From Lotus japonicus (taxonomy: Eukaryota > Streptophyta > Magnoliopsida > Fabales > Fabaceae): a stretch of DNA of 64,000 bases. Under the pieces are notes generated by a model. It saw nothing but the letters and a program-made list of their open reading frames with translations. It had not been told where the DNA came from and searched no databases. The stretch spans positions 51,202,066 to 51,266,065 of the forward strand of contig NC_080042.1 of assembly GCF_012489685.1 (NCBI RefSeq), read 5' to 3'. A program made the translations under genes and the position numbers. Shown here piece by piece: positions 34,990 to 45,716 of this stretch (positions are counted from its first letter, which is position 1; every line of letters begins with the position of its first letter).

Positions 34990-35320
34990 AGGAGGTGTTA
35001 GTAGGTGGTAAAGATAGCAGTGATGGAGGGTGGAGGTTGCGGTGGTGGCTGTAGAGGTGGCAGTGGTGATGTTAAGTGGTGGCGGCGATGAAGGGAGGTG
35101 GTGTGGCGGTAGTGGTGGTGGTGGGTCGTGGTGGTGGCGATGACAACGACAGTGGAGGGTGGTGGTGTTAGATGGTGATGGTGATGATGGTAGCGGCGGT
35201 GGCAGTGGCGGTAGGTGGTGGCAGCGGTGGAAGTGGTGATAGCAATAGCGTCAATGACGGTGGTGGTAGTGGTGGAAGCGGCAGTAGTGGCAACGAAGGT
35301 GGAGGGTGGTGGAAATGGTG
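34990..35320 (+). repeat. GGT/GGC trinucleotide-rich low-complexity tract
   Basis: About 330 bp of degenerate (GGT/GGC/GTG)n on the plus strand. The open frame on the other strand (Thr/His/Pro-rich) is a by-product of the repeat. A C-rich counterpart of the opposite sense lies at about 35757-35860. Confidence 0.85.
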
Positions 35321-35756
35321 ATAAAGACACTTGTTTCCCTCTTAGTCTTGAGAGTAAACACACCGTTTAATAAGGGTGTGTTAAGAACTTATGTAAGCAC
35401 TTGTATCAATAAGTTTCATATAAACACTTATTCATAACTAAATTTGAGAAGGTTATTCAAATAATATAGGTGGATATAAGGTTTTATTCATATGAAACTT
35501 ATGAAAATAAGTATAAATAGAATATAAGTTGTTTACTCTCAAGAACACTTGCATTAACATTTATTTTATAAGACTTGTTTGGTATACCGTATTAGGCATG
35601 ATAGTATAAGATTGTACAATATATTATAGACTTATCCATTGTGTTGGTGTTAACATTGTATTGTACAAACTTTTACATAAATCTCCTCTTATAAATTAAA
35701 ATGATGGATTATTTAATCCACCATATAGATGATGGATAAGGCATAATAATATTTAA

Positions 35757-35865
35757 TCCACTACCACCACGCTCCACCACCGCCACCACCACCCTCCACC
35801 TCCACCCCTGTCGTCGCCGCCTCAACCACCACCCTCCATTACTGTCACCATCGTTGTTGCTGCCA
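35757..35865. repeat. CCA/CCG trinucleotide-rich tract, inverse of the 34990-35320 tract
   Basis: 'ccaccaccgccaccaccacc' and similar units, complementary in sense to the tract at 34990-35320. About 440 bp of AT-rich sequence separates the two. Confidence 0.8.
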
Positions 35866-35902
35866 TCACCATCTTTATCACCAATTGTAGGTTGAGATTG
35901 GA

Positions 35903-37316
35903 TCAAGGGTAGAAGTGGAGAGCAAATGCAGTGGATTGAGCTTGTAATGATGGAGACATTGTGATTTGGTTTCCCCTCAAATAACCTTGATGTGTAGACG
36001 AGGTATTGAACGAAGGAGTTCTTAAGTTTGTAGATCTTACCTTCTTGTAGGCTCTGAGAGCAAAGTCGAGATCTGGCAGAATAATATCATCGTCATCTTC
36101 ATCTTCATCATCAAGTTCTCCAATTACTCGTCGTTTGGCGTACCGTGGCACAAACGATTGGTTTCCTGAAGACGTCTAAACCTCCTTTTGATTCAGCCTT
36201 GAGGATGGTTCTAGTTGAATTAGTGGAGTTTGGGATGGTTGTAATGAGACATTGGTAGAAGATGCTCGACGAGATCTATTTCTTCTGGGAATAGCCTGAG
36301 GTTTGAAAAGAGGAGCTCTACCAGACGATATTTTGAGGGAAGGCTGAGCAGGCCTTTGAGGCTCCTCAACAGGCATTTCCAAGTTCTTGCCAGAATTTGT
36401 GATCACACTTCTAACCTTCAGTGCCATGGGCAAATTGTCTTCCTTCTCTTTCCCTTTTCCTCGGTCTTCAGTCATCTTCCTTTTCTTCTCCTTTAATCGA
36501 AACTTCTCTGGGACAATAAAATCATCGAAAGTTATCTTCATACTCTGAACTTCTAAGATCTCGAAGGGAGCGGGCCAAACCATATCGTCATCGAAACGAT
36601 CATCAGCCTCTAGATAGGAACCCATAAGGCATTTTATTTTCTATCATTGTTGTGATGAGATATCCAAACAACAAATGTCCTTGCAGTCTGGTCAAAAATT
36701 TGATTATGAAACCCCATATGACATAGGCAGGACATACCTTGGTCCTATTTAGAAACTTGTATAGGGTGTATTGTGCATGTTGATCAACATGTTTCAATGC
36801 ACCCTCCTTTGGCAAGATGACCTTGCTAATCACAACATAAGCAAACTTTAGTTCATCCACTAAGTTGCCTGTGTTAGTGGAAGTTTTTTCCCCTGACTCT
36901 TTCCAGATGCAGTTGTAGTCAGTGAACTTGGATTTCCATCCATTTGAGTATCGTTATCCATTTTTTAGGTCCACATTAAGAGCGGCGGCTATCTCATGAA
37001 TAGTGAAGGTAGTGATGACATTGTTCACCCTGGTGGTGATAGTTCTACTCATCTTCATCCTTGCATAGTCATAAAATTCCTTTAATAAAGGAATCTCCAC
37101 TTCCCTTTGAGCAATAGTGTAAAATGTTTCCCAGTCATGATGGAACATATCTTCGACTCCGGGGAGCTTGACATGGATATAGAGTTCCAGGTCAATGTAG
37201 CGAGGTGAGACAATTGAGCAATCTCCCAGTTTGTGAACAATTGGTGCCTCAATTTCCTCAACACGAGCACATCTCTGGGCAGCAATGTGTTCAACCCGAG
37301 CACTAACAATCACCAT
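35903..37316 (-). pseudogene. Degenerate plant transposon-associated (envelope-like) protein
   Basis: Successive minus-strand open segments (37316-36954, 36860-36603, 36625-36176, 36151-35903) look like one protein broken by stops and shifts. The N-terminal part ends 'TIHEIAAALNVDL'. The middle has 'ISKVILPKEGALKHVDQH', 'FLNRTKVCPAYVIWGFI' and 'GHLLFGYLITTMI'. This layout resembles the 'putative plant transposon protein' or envelope-like domain common in legume LTR elements. The C-terminal part is basic, Pro/Lys/Arg-rich and then acidic. I know no biochemical function. It may belong to the copia-type element whose primer site is at 39265-39280, in the same orientation. Confidence 0.45.
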
Positions 37317-37488
37317 CTCTTCTTGAGTTCTTTTTTATTTAGTTCCAATTATTGTTATCCTAGTTGAAGAGAATCTAACCATTGATGATGGGTGTTTAAG
37401 GAAGGTTTGCAGATAAAAGGAATGTGTTTAGAAGCTTGAGGAGATTTGAAAGCTTTTGGCGATTAAGTGGTTAGGGAGATAAGTCTTA

Positions 37489-38241
37489 GGTAGCGTTTGG
37501 TAGACAGGTGGGAAGGGAACGGAACAGGACATACGAGTTTTGTTCAGTGTTTGTCATGCTTTTAAGAGGGAACAGAACATGATAAAAGACTCTTGGAACA
37601 GAACACTTTGGTTCCATGAAAAAGGGTGGAACGGAAGGGAACGAAACAGAACACTCTAATATAATAGTTTACAATGACATAATTACCCCTAGGTCTATTG
37701 TCTCATTTTTTCTTCACTCTCTTGTCTTCCTCGTCCACGATCTCTCTCCCATATTCTATGCGGTTGCACACCATCTTCTCTCTTCTGCGTAACATCAATA
37801 TCGCATCTCTCCATTTTTATACAGAATATATTATTGGGTTGCCCTCGTATTGATTTTGGTTCGCCCTCGTAGTGGTTTTCTATTTTATGCCATTAAAACA
37901 AAAACAATCTAACAATAATTTCTTTTCTTCATCCTTGATGAAGAACACGTGATTACAAAGCCTTGTCAATTTCTTCATCGTTAAGAGCCTTGTTAATTTC
38001 TTCAATGTGATTACAAAGCACAATTCCTTTGATCCATGTTGAACGATATATCCTTTTTCACATACATATTATTACACAATGGTTTAATTAAAACGGTATA
38101 TTTGTAATAACATTATGGTTTTGTTATGTTATGTGTTATGTTTACCAAACACAAAGCACATAACAATATTGTCCTGTTCCGTCCAGTTCCGTCCTGTTCC
38201 ATCCTATTCTGTTCTGTTCCGTTCCATTACCAAACTCTACC
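37489..38241. mobile_element. PIF/Harbinger (Tourist-like) MITE, 753 bp
   Basis: The left end GGTAGCGTTTGGTA pairs with the right end TACCAAACTCTACC (13 of 14). The inverted repeat continues through 'gggaacggaacaggac' and 'gttctgttccgttcc'. The flanks are TTA at 37486-37488 and at 38242-38244, the 3-bp target of Harbinger elements. There is no transposase. Because CTTAG also flanks it on both sides, a 5-bp duplication cannot be excluded. Reiterated 'ggaacaga/ggaacgga' motifs fill both subterminal regions. Confidence 0.75.
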
Positions 38242-38244
38242 TTA

Positions 38245-39227
38245 GGTTGAAAGGTGTCATGCGGTTGAGAAGTTGAAATGTAAGTTACTAACTTGAGTTT
38301 CTCAAGGTAAGGATGAGTTGTGGGATTTGAGGCAAAACCAAAGAGAATCACCACGCGCATCATAGGAAACGACTTTGGCATTAAATTGATGTGACTTTTG
38401 CTTTCCTTAAGACTTCTTAACTCATTATGAGAAAGTGGATAGTGACATTGTTGACGTTTGAACTTATATAAAGTCAAACGATTAGGATGTGAATGTTTTA
38501 GAGTAGACAGAGCCGTGATAGTGTTGAATGATGCTTTGTCATAGGGTCCTAGATGATCTCCCTTAGACAGTTCCCGCAGTACTAAATTGGTACACAAGAA
38601 AACATATTTCAAGGAGCAGGAAGCATACCAGAAAATTCCCAAAGAAGCATCCTTTCAATGGCTTTCTATATATAGATCAGAAAGACAAACATTTCTTCAT
38701 TGCTGGTCTCCGGAAAGTAGAAAATCCTTTAAGAACATGATTTCTTCAGACGTAGTGGCATTGATCAGTTGCTATTTGGGAGATTGATGATATTTGAAAG
38801 TCCGTTGAGAAATGATCAACCGTTTAAGTCTGAGATGGTGGTTTAAAGATCAAAGAAGTCTTCCTCCAAACTTCCAGTAGCTTCATTTGAGGTTTGATTA
38901 AGAGACTTCTATAAACAAGATTCTTTCCACCAAGAGTGTTCCTAAGTTGTGTGCTTTTCCAAGGTCTGACCAGGCTGAGCCGTGGAAACTGCATTTATGA
39001 GTGTATCATCATCATCATCCTCTGTTTTAACTTCATCATCTTCATCTAATTCTTCAATTAAGATTGAAGACTTAGCAGCATAGCTTCTTCTCCAGGATCA
39101 TTATGATGGCTTTTCTAGTTGGGAGTTCTTCATTGTTAGTTGAAGATGTTTCCTTTGAAGTATTTGGAGACATGACTTTATGCGAGTCTGAGCCTCATTG
39201 GAAAATTTTGAATCTTCCCCATGGATC
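38245..39227 (-). other. Decayed repeat sequence, probably internal part of an LTR element
   Basis: One open minus-strand frame (38642-38142) crosses into the MITE and lacks a recognisable domain. The stretch lies downstream (in element sense) of a primer-binding site, so gag-region debris is a reasonable guess. A (TCA)n-like run occurs at 39005-39055. Confidence 0.3.
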
Positions 39228-39960
39228 TTTACTTTACACCTGTTAAGGTGTTAGTATTTAGAGACCATGCTCTGATACCAATTAAGATGATCAGAAATAG
39301 CACAAGAAATGGGAGGTTGAATTGTGCCATCCAAAAACTTGGTTTTCCATATGATTGAAAGTTTTGTTGCCTTCGTTGGGACCGCTTGGTGCTGCGGATA
39401 AATGAGTATAAAGAAAGAATCAAGAGACATCATAAGTTTATCTTGGTTCACCCCCAAAACGATAGGGTTACATCCAGTCCTTGGCTAAACAAAGATTTCA
39501 CTATGTCAGTATCAAGGACTTCTCCTTACAAGTATTATTGTTCATGCATCTTTAGGCATTGTTGAGCATTATTTTGCCACATCCTCTTCAGGCATAATAA
39601 GTATTCTTTTACCACTGCCTCTTCAGGCATTAATGAGTACTTCATTTGCCACTGCCTCGCCAAGCATAAAAAGTATTCAGGAATTCTCCTTACAAAGTAT
39701 TATGCAAAACTTCTCCTTAAACAATCTTTTTCAAGATCGTTTGCTTCTACAAAATTCTCTTCTTCTAAGAGTGATGATAGAACATTTCAATCATGAATCA
39801 TAAAGTATTGAGAGTAGGATGTGACTCTAGGAATATACTTTATGTTCGATTGCATGAGAGATTAAGTGAATGATAACAATTTTCAAGAGTATAAGTAAAC
39901 TGATTATATATATCATGTGAATTGTATTTCAGGAAATCACCCTTATGCCCCTCATATCTT
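39228..39960 (-). mobile_element. Copia-type LTR fragment, minus strand, with primer-binding site
   Basis: On the minus strand the LTR end '...cacaattcaacctcccatttcttgtgctatttctgatcatctt' is followed at 39280-39265 by TGGTATCAGAGCATGG, complementary to initiator tRNA-Met. The block 'ggttcacccccaaaacgatagggttacatccag' (39444-39476) is the reverse of the one at 21930. A decayed minisatellite lies at 39500-39720. Confidence 0.65.
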
Positions 39961-40699
39961 GTCGTCTCTTATTCAAAGCATAAGAGTACATAAGGAGACG
40001 CTCAACCAAAGAAGAGAAAAGACAAAAGCATCAAAGGAGGACGAGACAAGCGATAGAAGTTAAACATGCCTCATCGTCTAAGAAAGAAGATCAAAGAAAG
40101 AGTCAAAGCTACAAGGCAGACTATACAAGCAAAGGAACATCATATCTGCTACATCGTCTATCCAAAGAAAATAAAAGGAATATTGGAGCTACAAGACAGC
40201 TACACTAGCAAGGAAATGTCATATTAGCTAGTATGCATAAACTGAAGAAGATTAAGATAAACAACCTGAGCAAACAGAGTCAAATCATCAGGATCATTTG
40301 AAGAAGACAAAGCTTCAACTCAACACATGCAAGATCAAGCGAAGCTATCAGATCGTCTGAGAAGATCACAATCAACGTCTACTACATTGTCTATCTCAAG
40401 GCTAATCATGGAAAACAATGCTCAGAAAAAAGAGCCCCATAGTCAAATTGAAATATCTCTGACATTCTTGAGGAGAACGTCAAGTGCTGAGAAATCATGT
40501 GATACACTTCAAAGCACGCTGACCAAGGAAACAAGCACAACCACGTCATCATCAAAAGTTTCCTCTTTCTCTCATACAAGAAATGAAGAAATGGGGCAAA
40601 GATTATTTTCTATGCTTACAAGCATCTATCTTATTCAGAGGAAATAATCTTTACCCCACAAAGCGTCTGAAGATTTAAAGAACGATGAAGAAAGATCGT
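39961..40699 (+). mobile_element. Dispersed purine-rich LTR-family repeat, left part
   Basis: Plus-sense purine-rich sequence with repeated 'cgtctgaagaag'-like words, as at 20900-21500. It ends at ...GATCGT (40694-40699), where a gypsy element is inserted. Its continuation is at 60134. The open frame 40327-40647 is Ser/Thr-rich and matches no domain I know. Confidence 0.5.
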
Positions 40700-43609
40700 T
40701 CTAAGACCCCGTTTTAGGGCATTTTATTTAAATAATATTATTTAATAATATTCGATGATTTACTTGTGCTATATGTGATATAATGCCTTTATAAAAGGTG
40801 ATTTCTTATTAGAGGAAATATTAGGTCTTAGTAATGTCTGGACGTCGATGTACGCGACATTACAAGCGTTTTGACTGTAATATTACTAGGGTTCTGCGAC
40901 GACTACTTTTAGGTCAAAATCGGCCCGACAAAGGCGATAAGTTGGCAAAACGAGTCGGCGAAGACAATTTCGTGGGACAAACCTCAAGGGGAGGTGCTGG
41001 GCATATTTCTAAAAATATTCCATGAGGGAATATTCCTTTCTTCTACTTTTTGAGGGTTTTATTTAAATAAAATGGGTTTTTACTTAATGAAGGCTTGGTC
41101 GAATTTTTGGAGATGTAAAAGATGAAGAAGTTTTGAAATTCAAATTTGAGGTTTTGTGGTGCATTAAGAGGGAAAACATGGTGGTTAATGCACTTAATCA
41201 CATGTCCTTGACTTGTTTTGTGTTGAATGAGTTTTTGAGAGAAAAATATGAAGGGAAGAAGGGAATGGGCAGCCAAGAGGAGTGAGGAAGAAAGGTGAGG
41301 TCTTTTTCATGTTTTTAAGGTGATTTATGGTGTTTATGGAGGAGGAGAAAATCAAGGAATGAAGGCTTTCATGGAGGGACTTGTCTTTGAATGTTTTGAT
41401 TTTAAAAGGACTATTTTAAAAATAAAGATTCCTTCATTTAAAGTCAGCAAGGACTTTTTTTTGAATGCTTAAAAGTTGAGGTTTTAATTTCAATTAAATG
41501 GAGGATTAAAGCATGGTTTTAAAGGGAGTTTTAGAATAGAAAATAATTTGCAAAGAGGCCCTTGGTTTGACCAAGCTTTGGCCGAATTTTTCAAGTGTTT
41601 TGGAGGAAAAAATGCATTCAATTACCCCTTCAATGCTTTGTCCCCAAACCTCTAGTATAAATAGACCCTCTCCCCCTCTCATTTCTTCACACCAACTCAC
41701 CAAGCTCTCCCTATTGTAGCCGTGAGTTCTCTATTCTCCCTCTCTTGTTCTTCTTTTTATTTTTCTTGTTCTTACGTTAGTTTAGTTTCTAAGCCTTGAG
41801 CAAGGTCATTCTCAATATGCTCTGCGGTTGCAGCTTAAGCTGATCTGCCAAATCCAGAAGAGAATGATTTTAATCAAGTTGCTTAGAGATGTTTATCAAT
41901 TTGAGGGTTCTTGATGTTCTTATTTAGTTCTTATGACCTTCAAACAAAGGGTTTTATAAAGGAGGTTTTGATCTTGGGAGGATTGAATCTATGCGAAAAT
42001 TATGTTTTTCTTCGAAAGTTCTTCAAGTGTTCTTATGATCTTCAAGCAAAATGTTTTAGAAAAGAATGTTTGATCTTATAAAGGAAGTGGTTTTGGATTT
42101 TCAAGGTTTTTGGATGGAATTTCGTGATCAATAAGGGGATGGGCTTATGATTAATCCGATTTTCCGATTAGTAACGTTACTCTGTCCGTTCGTTGGTAGG
42201 AAATTTCCAAGTGTAGTCCTAGCTTCAAGGAGCAACCCGAGACTTCTAGGAAAACGTACCTTTGAGGTAAGGACACTTCGGCTAAGGCCTAGAATTCTTG
42301 ATTGTGATTGTATGACTATCAAATGTTAAAGACCTTATGCTAGATTAATATGCTAGTAAGGGCACTTCGGCCTCGGCCTAGATAAATTGCTTGTGGTTGT
42401 GAATATTAGAAAGCATGATGCTAGGACTATCGATGATGTATGTGCTAGATATGCTATGTGATAATAATGCAATAAATGTTAGCTAGTGTTATTATGAACA
42501 TGCCTATATGCCTAGGGTGTTAGCTACATTTATTGATATGCATGAAAGTTATTATGCAATGATATGTTGTTCATAAGAGATGAACATGATAGGCTTAGGG
42601 CCTAGTGATGATGACTGACTTGCATGGCATGAATTGTGGACCAAGTGACCTGGACTAGGTTTGGTTGGCCACGGCTAGTGACCTGGACTGGGCTAGTCAA
42701 TGGTGACATTCAGGGGAGGCCCTGAATAAGGACGAACGTGAAACGGCAGTGCGTTGGAGAGGTCCAACCCCGATCATCAAGCTATTGGGCAGCAGAGTGT
42801 TGGAGAGGTCCAGCCCCGATCGTGGAGTCGTGTTCGTCCAGCCTTTCCAAGAGGGATCAGCTTATGGATATCCAAAGTGTCTGCATGCATGTGCACGAGC
42901 ATTGACTAACAATAACTTAGAGCTACGAGATAGTTCCCCATACTTGTGCAACTTAGAACTTAATATAGTTCCCCTATTTGTGAATGTTAGCTTAGGGAAG
43001 AACTTGTGATTGATAGGGTAGTACACCCTACTTATGATATGTGTGGGTTAGAAGTTGACCCTTGCTTGTTTGTTGTTTGTTGTTTGGGGCGCTTAACGCC
43101 TAGACAACAAGCATGTGTATGATCAGTCGAGATGCGACCCAATACATGCTTGATGTGGATGACGACAAGGCTTGAGACATCGATCGCACAACTGATGGTT
43201 CAGCTATGGGATTGGCGAGAGCAGAGGATGCGACACGATGTGATGCGAGCGTTGGAGGAGGCCTTGGAGGGCACGCGGCCTATGAGTCTGGTATTGAGGG
43301 TGATAATTGAGTCTATACTTGGGGGTGAGCTGAGTTTGTTTATAGGGTTCGAACCTAACCTAGAGACCTTCTTGTTGTGTTGGCTCGGGGGCGGTCGGAC
43401 ACTAGTTTAATCATTATGTTGTAATTTGAAAGAATCATTGTACGCTTCAAAAGCTTTTATTAATAAAATGAATTATTCAGTCTATTTCTCGAGTTACTAC
43501 TTCTTTATTTGTAAGCTATGTTTCGAAAATGTTTTTATTTCGGCTAAAATTTACAAACGTTTTTGGAAAAAGGTTACTAAAGTGACCCTCGAGAAGTCGG
43601 GGCGTTACA
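40700..43609 (+). repeat. 5' LTR of the gypsy element (2.9 kb)
   Basis: It is near-identical along its length to 45717-47841 plus 59288-60133. The terminal TG has mutated to TC. A TATA box (AGTATAAATAGACCC) is at about 41653. The small open frames inside, such as 42749-43009 and 43132-43410, are repeat by-products. Confidence 0.88.
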
Positions 43610-43612
43610 TTG

Positions 43613-43629
43613 TGGTATCAGAGCTTTGG
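43613..43629 (+). other. Primer-binding site of the gypsy element (tRNA-Met)
   Basis: TGGTATCAGAGCTTTGG starts three bases after the LTR end. It is complementary to the 3' end of initiator methionine tRNA. Confidence 0.85.
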
Positions 43630-44047
43630 TTGAGAAAACCAGAGCTTTGGGTTAGTGGTCCCTAAGAGTTGTGTCCGAGAGAGTTGGGTAGAAATTGTTT
43701 GCTAAGATGTTTTCTTGACTTGTGAGAATGTCTGGAGCATCATTGTCGTGATGCTCAACCCTTGGAGTCCTTAGACTCTGAAGCCTTATTCGATGTTTTG
43801 TGGACTGTAAACTTAGATGAGGATTCGTGAAGGTTGAAAGATACCCCCACGACACGATCCATTTAACATAGTTGGCTTAGGCCATTGGCAAGCAATCCTT
43901 ACGAAGTTCACTGTGTGCCAATTGCTAGAACTACAACAAGCTATAGGACACCCAACGAGGGATTGCAAGACACTAAAGGTAGAAGCAACCTAGAATGATG
44001 CATCTCATGGTGGCCAAGGGAACCAAGCTCGATGGAAGGATGTAACT

Positions 44048-44088
44048 TGCTTTAAATGCGTAAAATTGGATCGTTATGCCGACATCTG
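44048..44088 (+). pseudogene. Gag zinc-knuckle remnant
   Basis: The plus strand encodes '[14 protein letters not shown]', a CCHC knuckle in which the histidine position is arginine. The surrounding gag is missing or unreadable, and the sequence passes almost directly into the RT C-terminal region. Confidence 0.6.
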
Positions 44089-44108
44089 CATGGAAGATGC
44101 AAAAGTAT

Positions 44109-44510
44109 GCTTTAACTAAGGGTTGTCGCTTACCAAAGATCGAGGTTGGAATGAACGCTCCGAGTAGGATTGAGGCCATTATGGCGTGGGAACAACCAAA
44201 GACTGCTACCGACATCAAGAGCTTTGTGGGTTTGGCTGGCTACTATCGACGTTTCGTCAAAGGTTTCTCGAAGTTGATGGGACCCTTAACACAACTTACT
44301 CGAAGGAATCAACTGTTCGCTTGGATGGAGGAGTGCGAAGCTAGTTTTCAAGAGTTGAAGAAGCGTCTGAGGACTGCACCAGTGTTAGTATTGCCATGGG
44401 TAGATGAACCTTATGAAGTTTACTATGATGCTTCTCACAATGGACGTGGCTGTGTGATGATGCAACAAAAGAAGGCAGTTGCCTATGCGTTGAGAAAATT
44501 GAGGAGTTAG
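44109..44510 (+). pseudogene. Gypsy RT C-terminus and RNase H start
   Basis: The open frame carries the RT connection and RNase H start of a Ty3/gypsy polymerase. It includes '[20 protein letters not shown]', '[14 protein letters not shown]' and '[18 protein letters not shown]', followed by '[18 protein letters not shown]', where the first RNase H Asp is present. It ends at a stop after 'ALRKLRS'. The protease, the RT catalytic core, the remaining RNase H and the integrase are absent. Confidence 0.85.
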
Positions 44511-44584
44511 CACAAGAATAGCATGTCGGATTGCGAGAAGTATCAGAGTACGCAACAGAAGCATGGTGTGCCTTTTCGTGGTAG

Positions 44585-44620
44585 TTTCAAGGAGGAAACT
44601 ATTTTAAGGAGGCTGGTACT
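44585..44620 (+). other. Extra polypurine-tract-like site inside the gypsy internal region
   Basis: The string 'gaaactattttaaggaggctggtac' here closely matches 'gaaactattttaaggagggtggtat' at 45691-45716, the true tract before the 3' LTR. It is followed by TGTGTCATACTC, a possible LTR start of a second element. Confidence 0.6.
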
Positions 44621-44825
44621 GTGTCATACTCTGTCTAATAAATACTATTTAGTATTATTTTCTGTGAGTTGTTTGTGCCTAATGTGTGTTATGTGACTTG
44701 GTGTTTTAAAGGCTCATTATGGAGTCATAGAGCGGGAAAGCACATTGACCGAGTCAATGTCTTTCCTGAGTTTTTGTGATTTTTTGCGTGTTTGTAAATA
44801 CACTCTCGATTATCCTCACTTAGCG

Positions 44826-45150
44826 GAGATGGTGGAAGGAACCGTTAGCTAAGAATGGATGGCGGATGGAGCCAATGATCGGAGTGCGTCAATCGAGATG
44901 GTGGATGGAACCATCAAGATCGATGAGATGGTGGATGGAACCATCGGTTAAGCAGGAATGGTGGATGGAACCATTGGTCAGACCGAGATGGTGGATGGAA
45001 CTATCAGGAAAGACGGGATTGGTGGATGGAACCAATAATCATATATGGTGGAGGGAACCATAGATCGAACAAACTAGATGGTGGATGGAACCGTCGAATG
45101 GACTAGGTGGTGGATGGAACCACCGAACGAGTGAATTGGTGGATGGAACC
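44826..45150 (+). repeat. Minisatellite with core ATGGTGGATGGAACCA, about ten units
   Basis: Units of about 28-36 bp share the core 'ggtggatggaacca' and differ in a short variable spacer (e.g. 'atcgatgag', 'gtcagaccg'). The core is partly self-complementary (GGATGGAACCATCC-like). A spurious reading frame gives a repeated Trp-Trp-Met-Glu-Pro peptide. Confidence 0.9.
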
Positions 45151-45716
45151 TTTGAGCTCGGTGTCCGGAAAGTTTGTTTTCCCGTGTCTGAGCTGTTGAT
45201 GTTGCATCTGGATCACCTGGACGGGACGCCAACCAGCGTGTACCGACATGAGCATAACACCTGTTTGACTTAAACTTTTTATTGTTTTTGTGTGACTGCA
45301 ATGAGGCAGTCGTGGCGTGTTCTTACAGGAGGATTTCGTAAGGTTCTACGACGAGTTTCTAGGTTATAGACAGTGTAATGAGAGTAACTCGAACGACCTT
45401 ACCAGTTATTTTTCTAATTGTCATCTTTTAGATATTAAGCCTGATCAACTTAATATTGGAAAATGGTGATATGAATCATAGTTGGTTTTGGATTTTGAAA
45501 CGAACGTTAAGGAGAGACGAATTCCCTTTGTGGAAACGATGTGGAACCAGACGACTAGAGATGTCACGTGGAGACTAGAATATGACACGAAGAAGACGAT
45601 AACCGATACGTCGAGATGACTGAAAATTCGGGGAAAGTATCAACGTGCGTAGTGGAAGCGTGGTGTTTCTTTCCATAGTAGTTTCGAGGACGAAACTATT
45701 TTAAGGAGGGTGGTAT

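Noticed and set aside
34998..35363. Thr/His/Pro-rich open frame on the minus strand
   Set aside because: It arises entirely from the GGT-rich trinucleotide tract. The other frames are also open, as expected for a simple repeat.
42128..42322. Identical 64-codon open frames at 42128-42322 and 47230-47424
   Set aside because: They are two copies of the same LTR segment. Identity reflects the LTR duplication, not a conserved gene.
44866..45063. Open frame with repeated Trp-Trp-Met-Glu-Pro peptide
   Set aside because: It is a by-product of the minisatellite. Spacer length changes break the frame and there is no start context.
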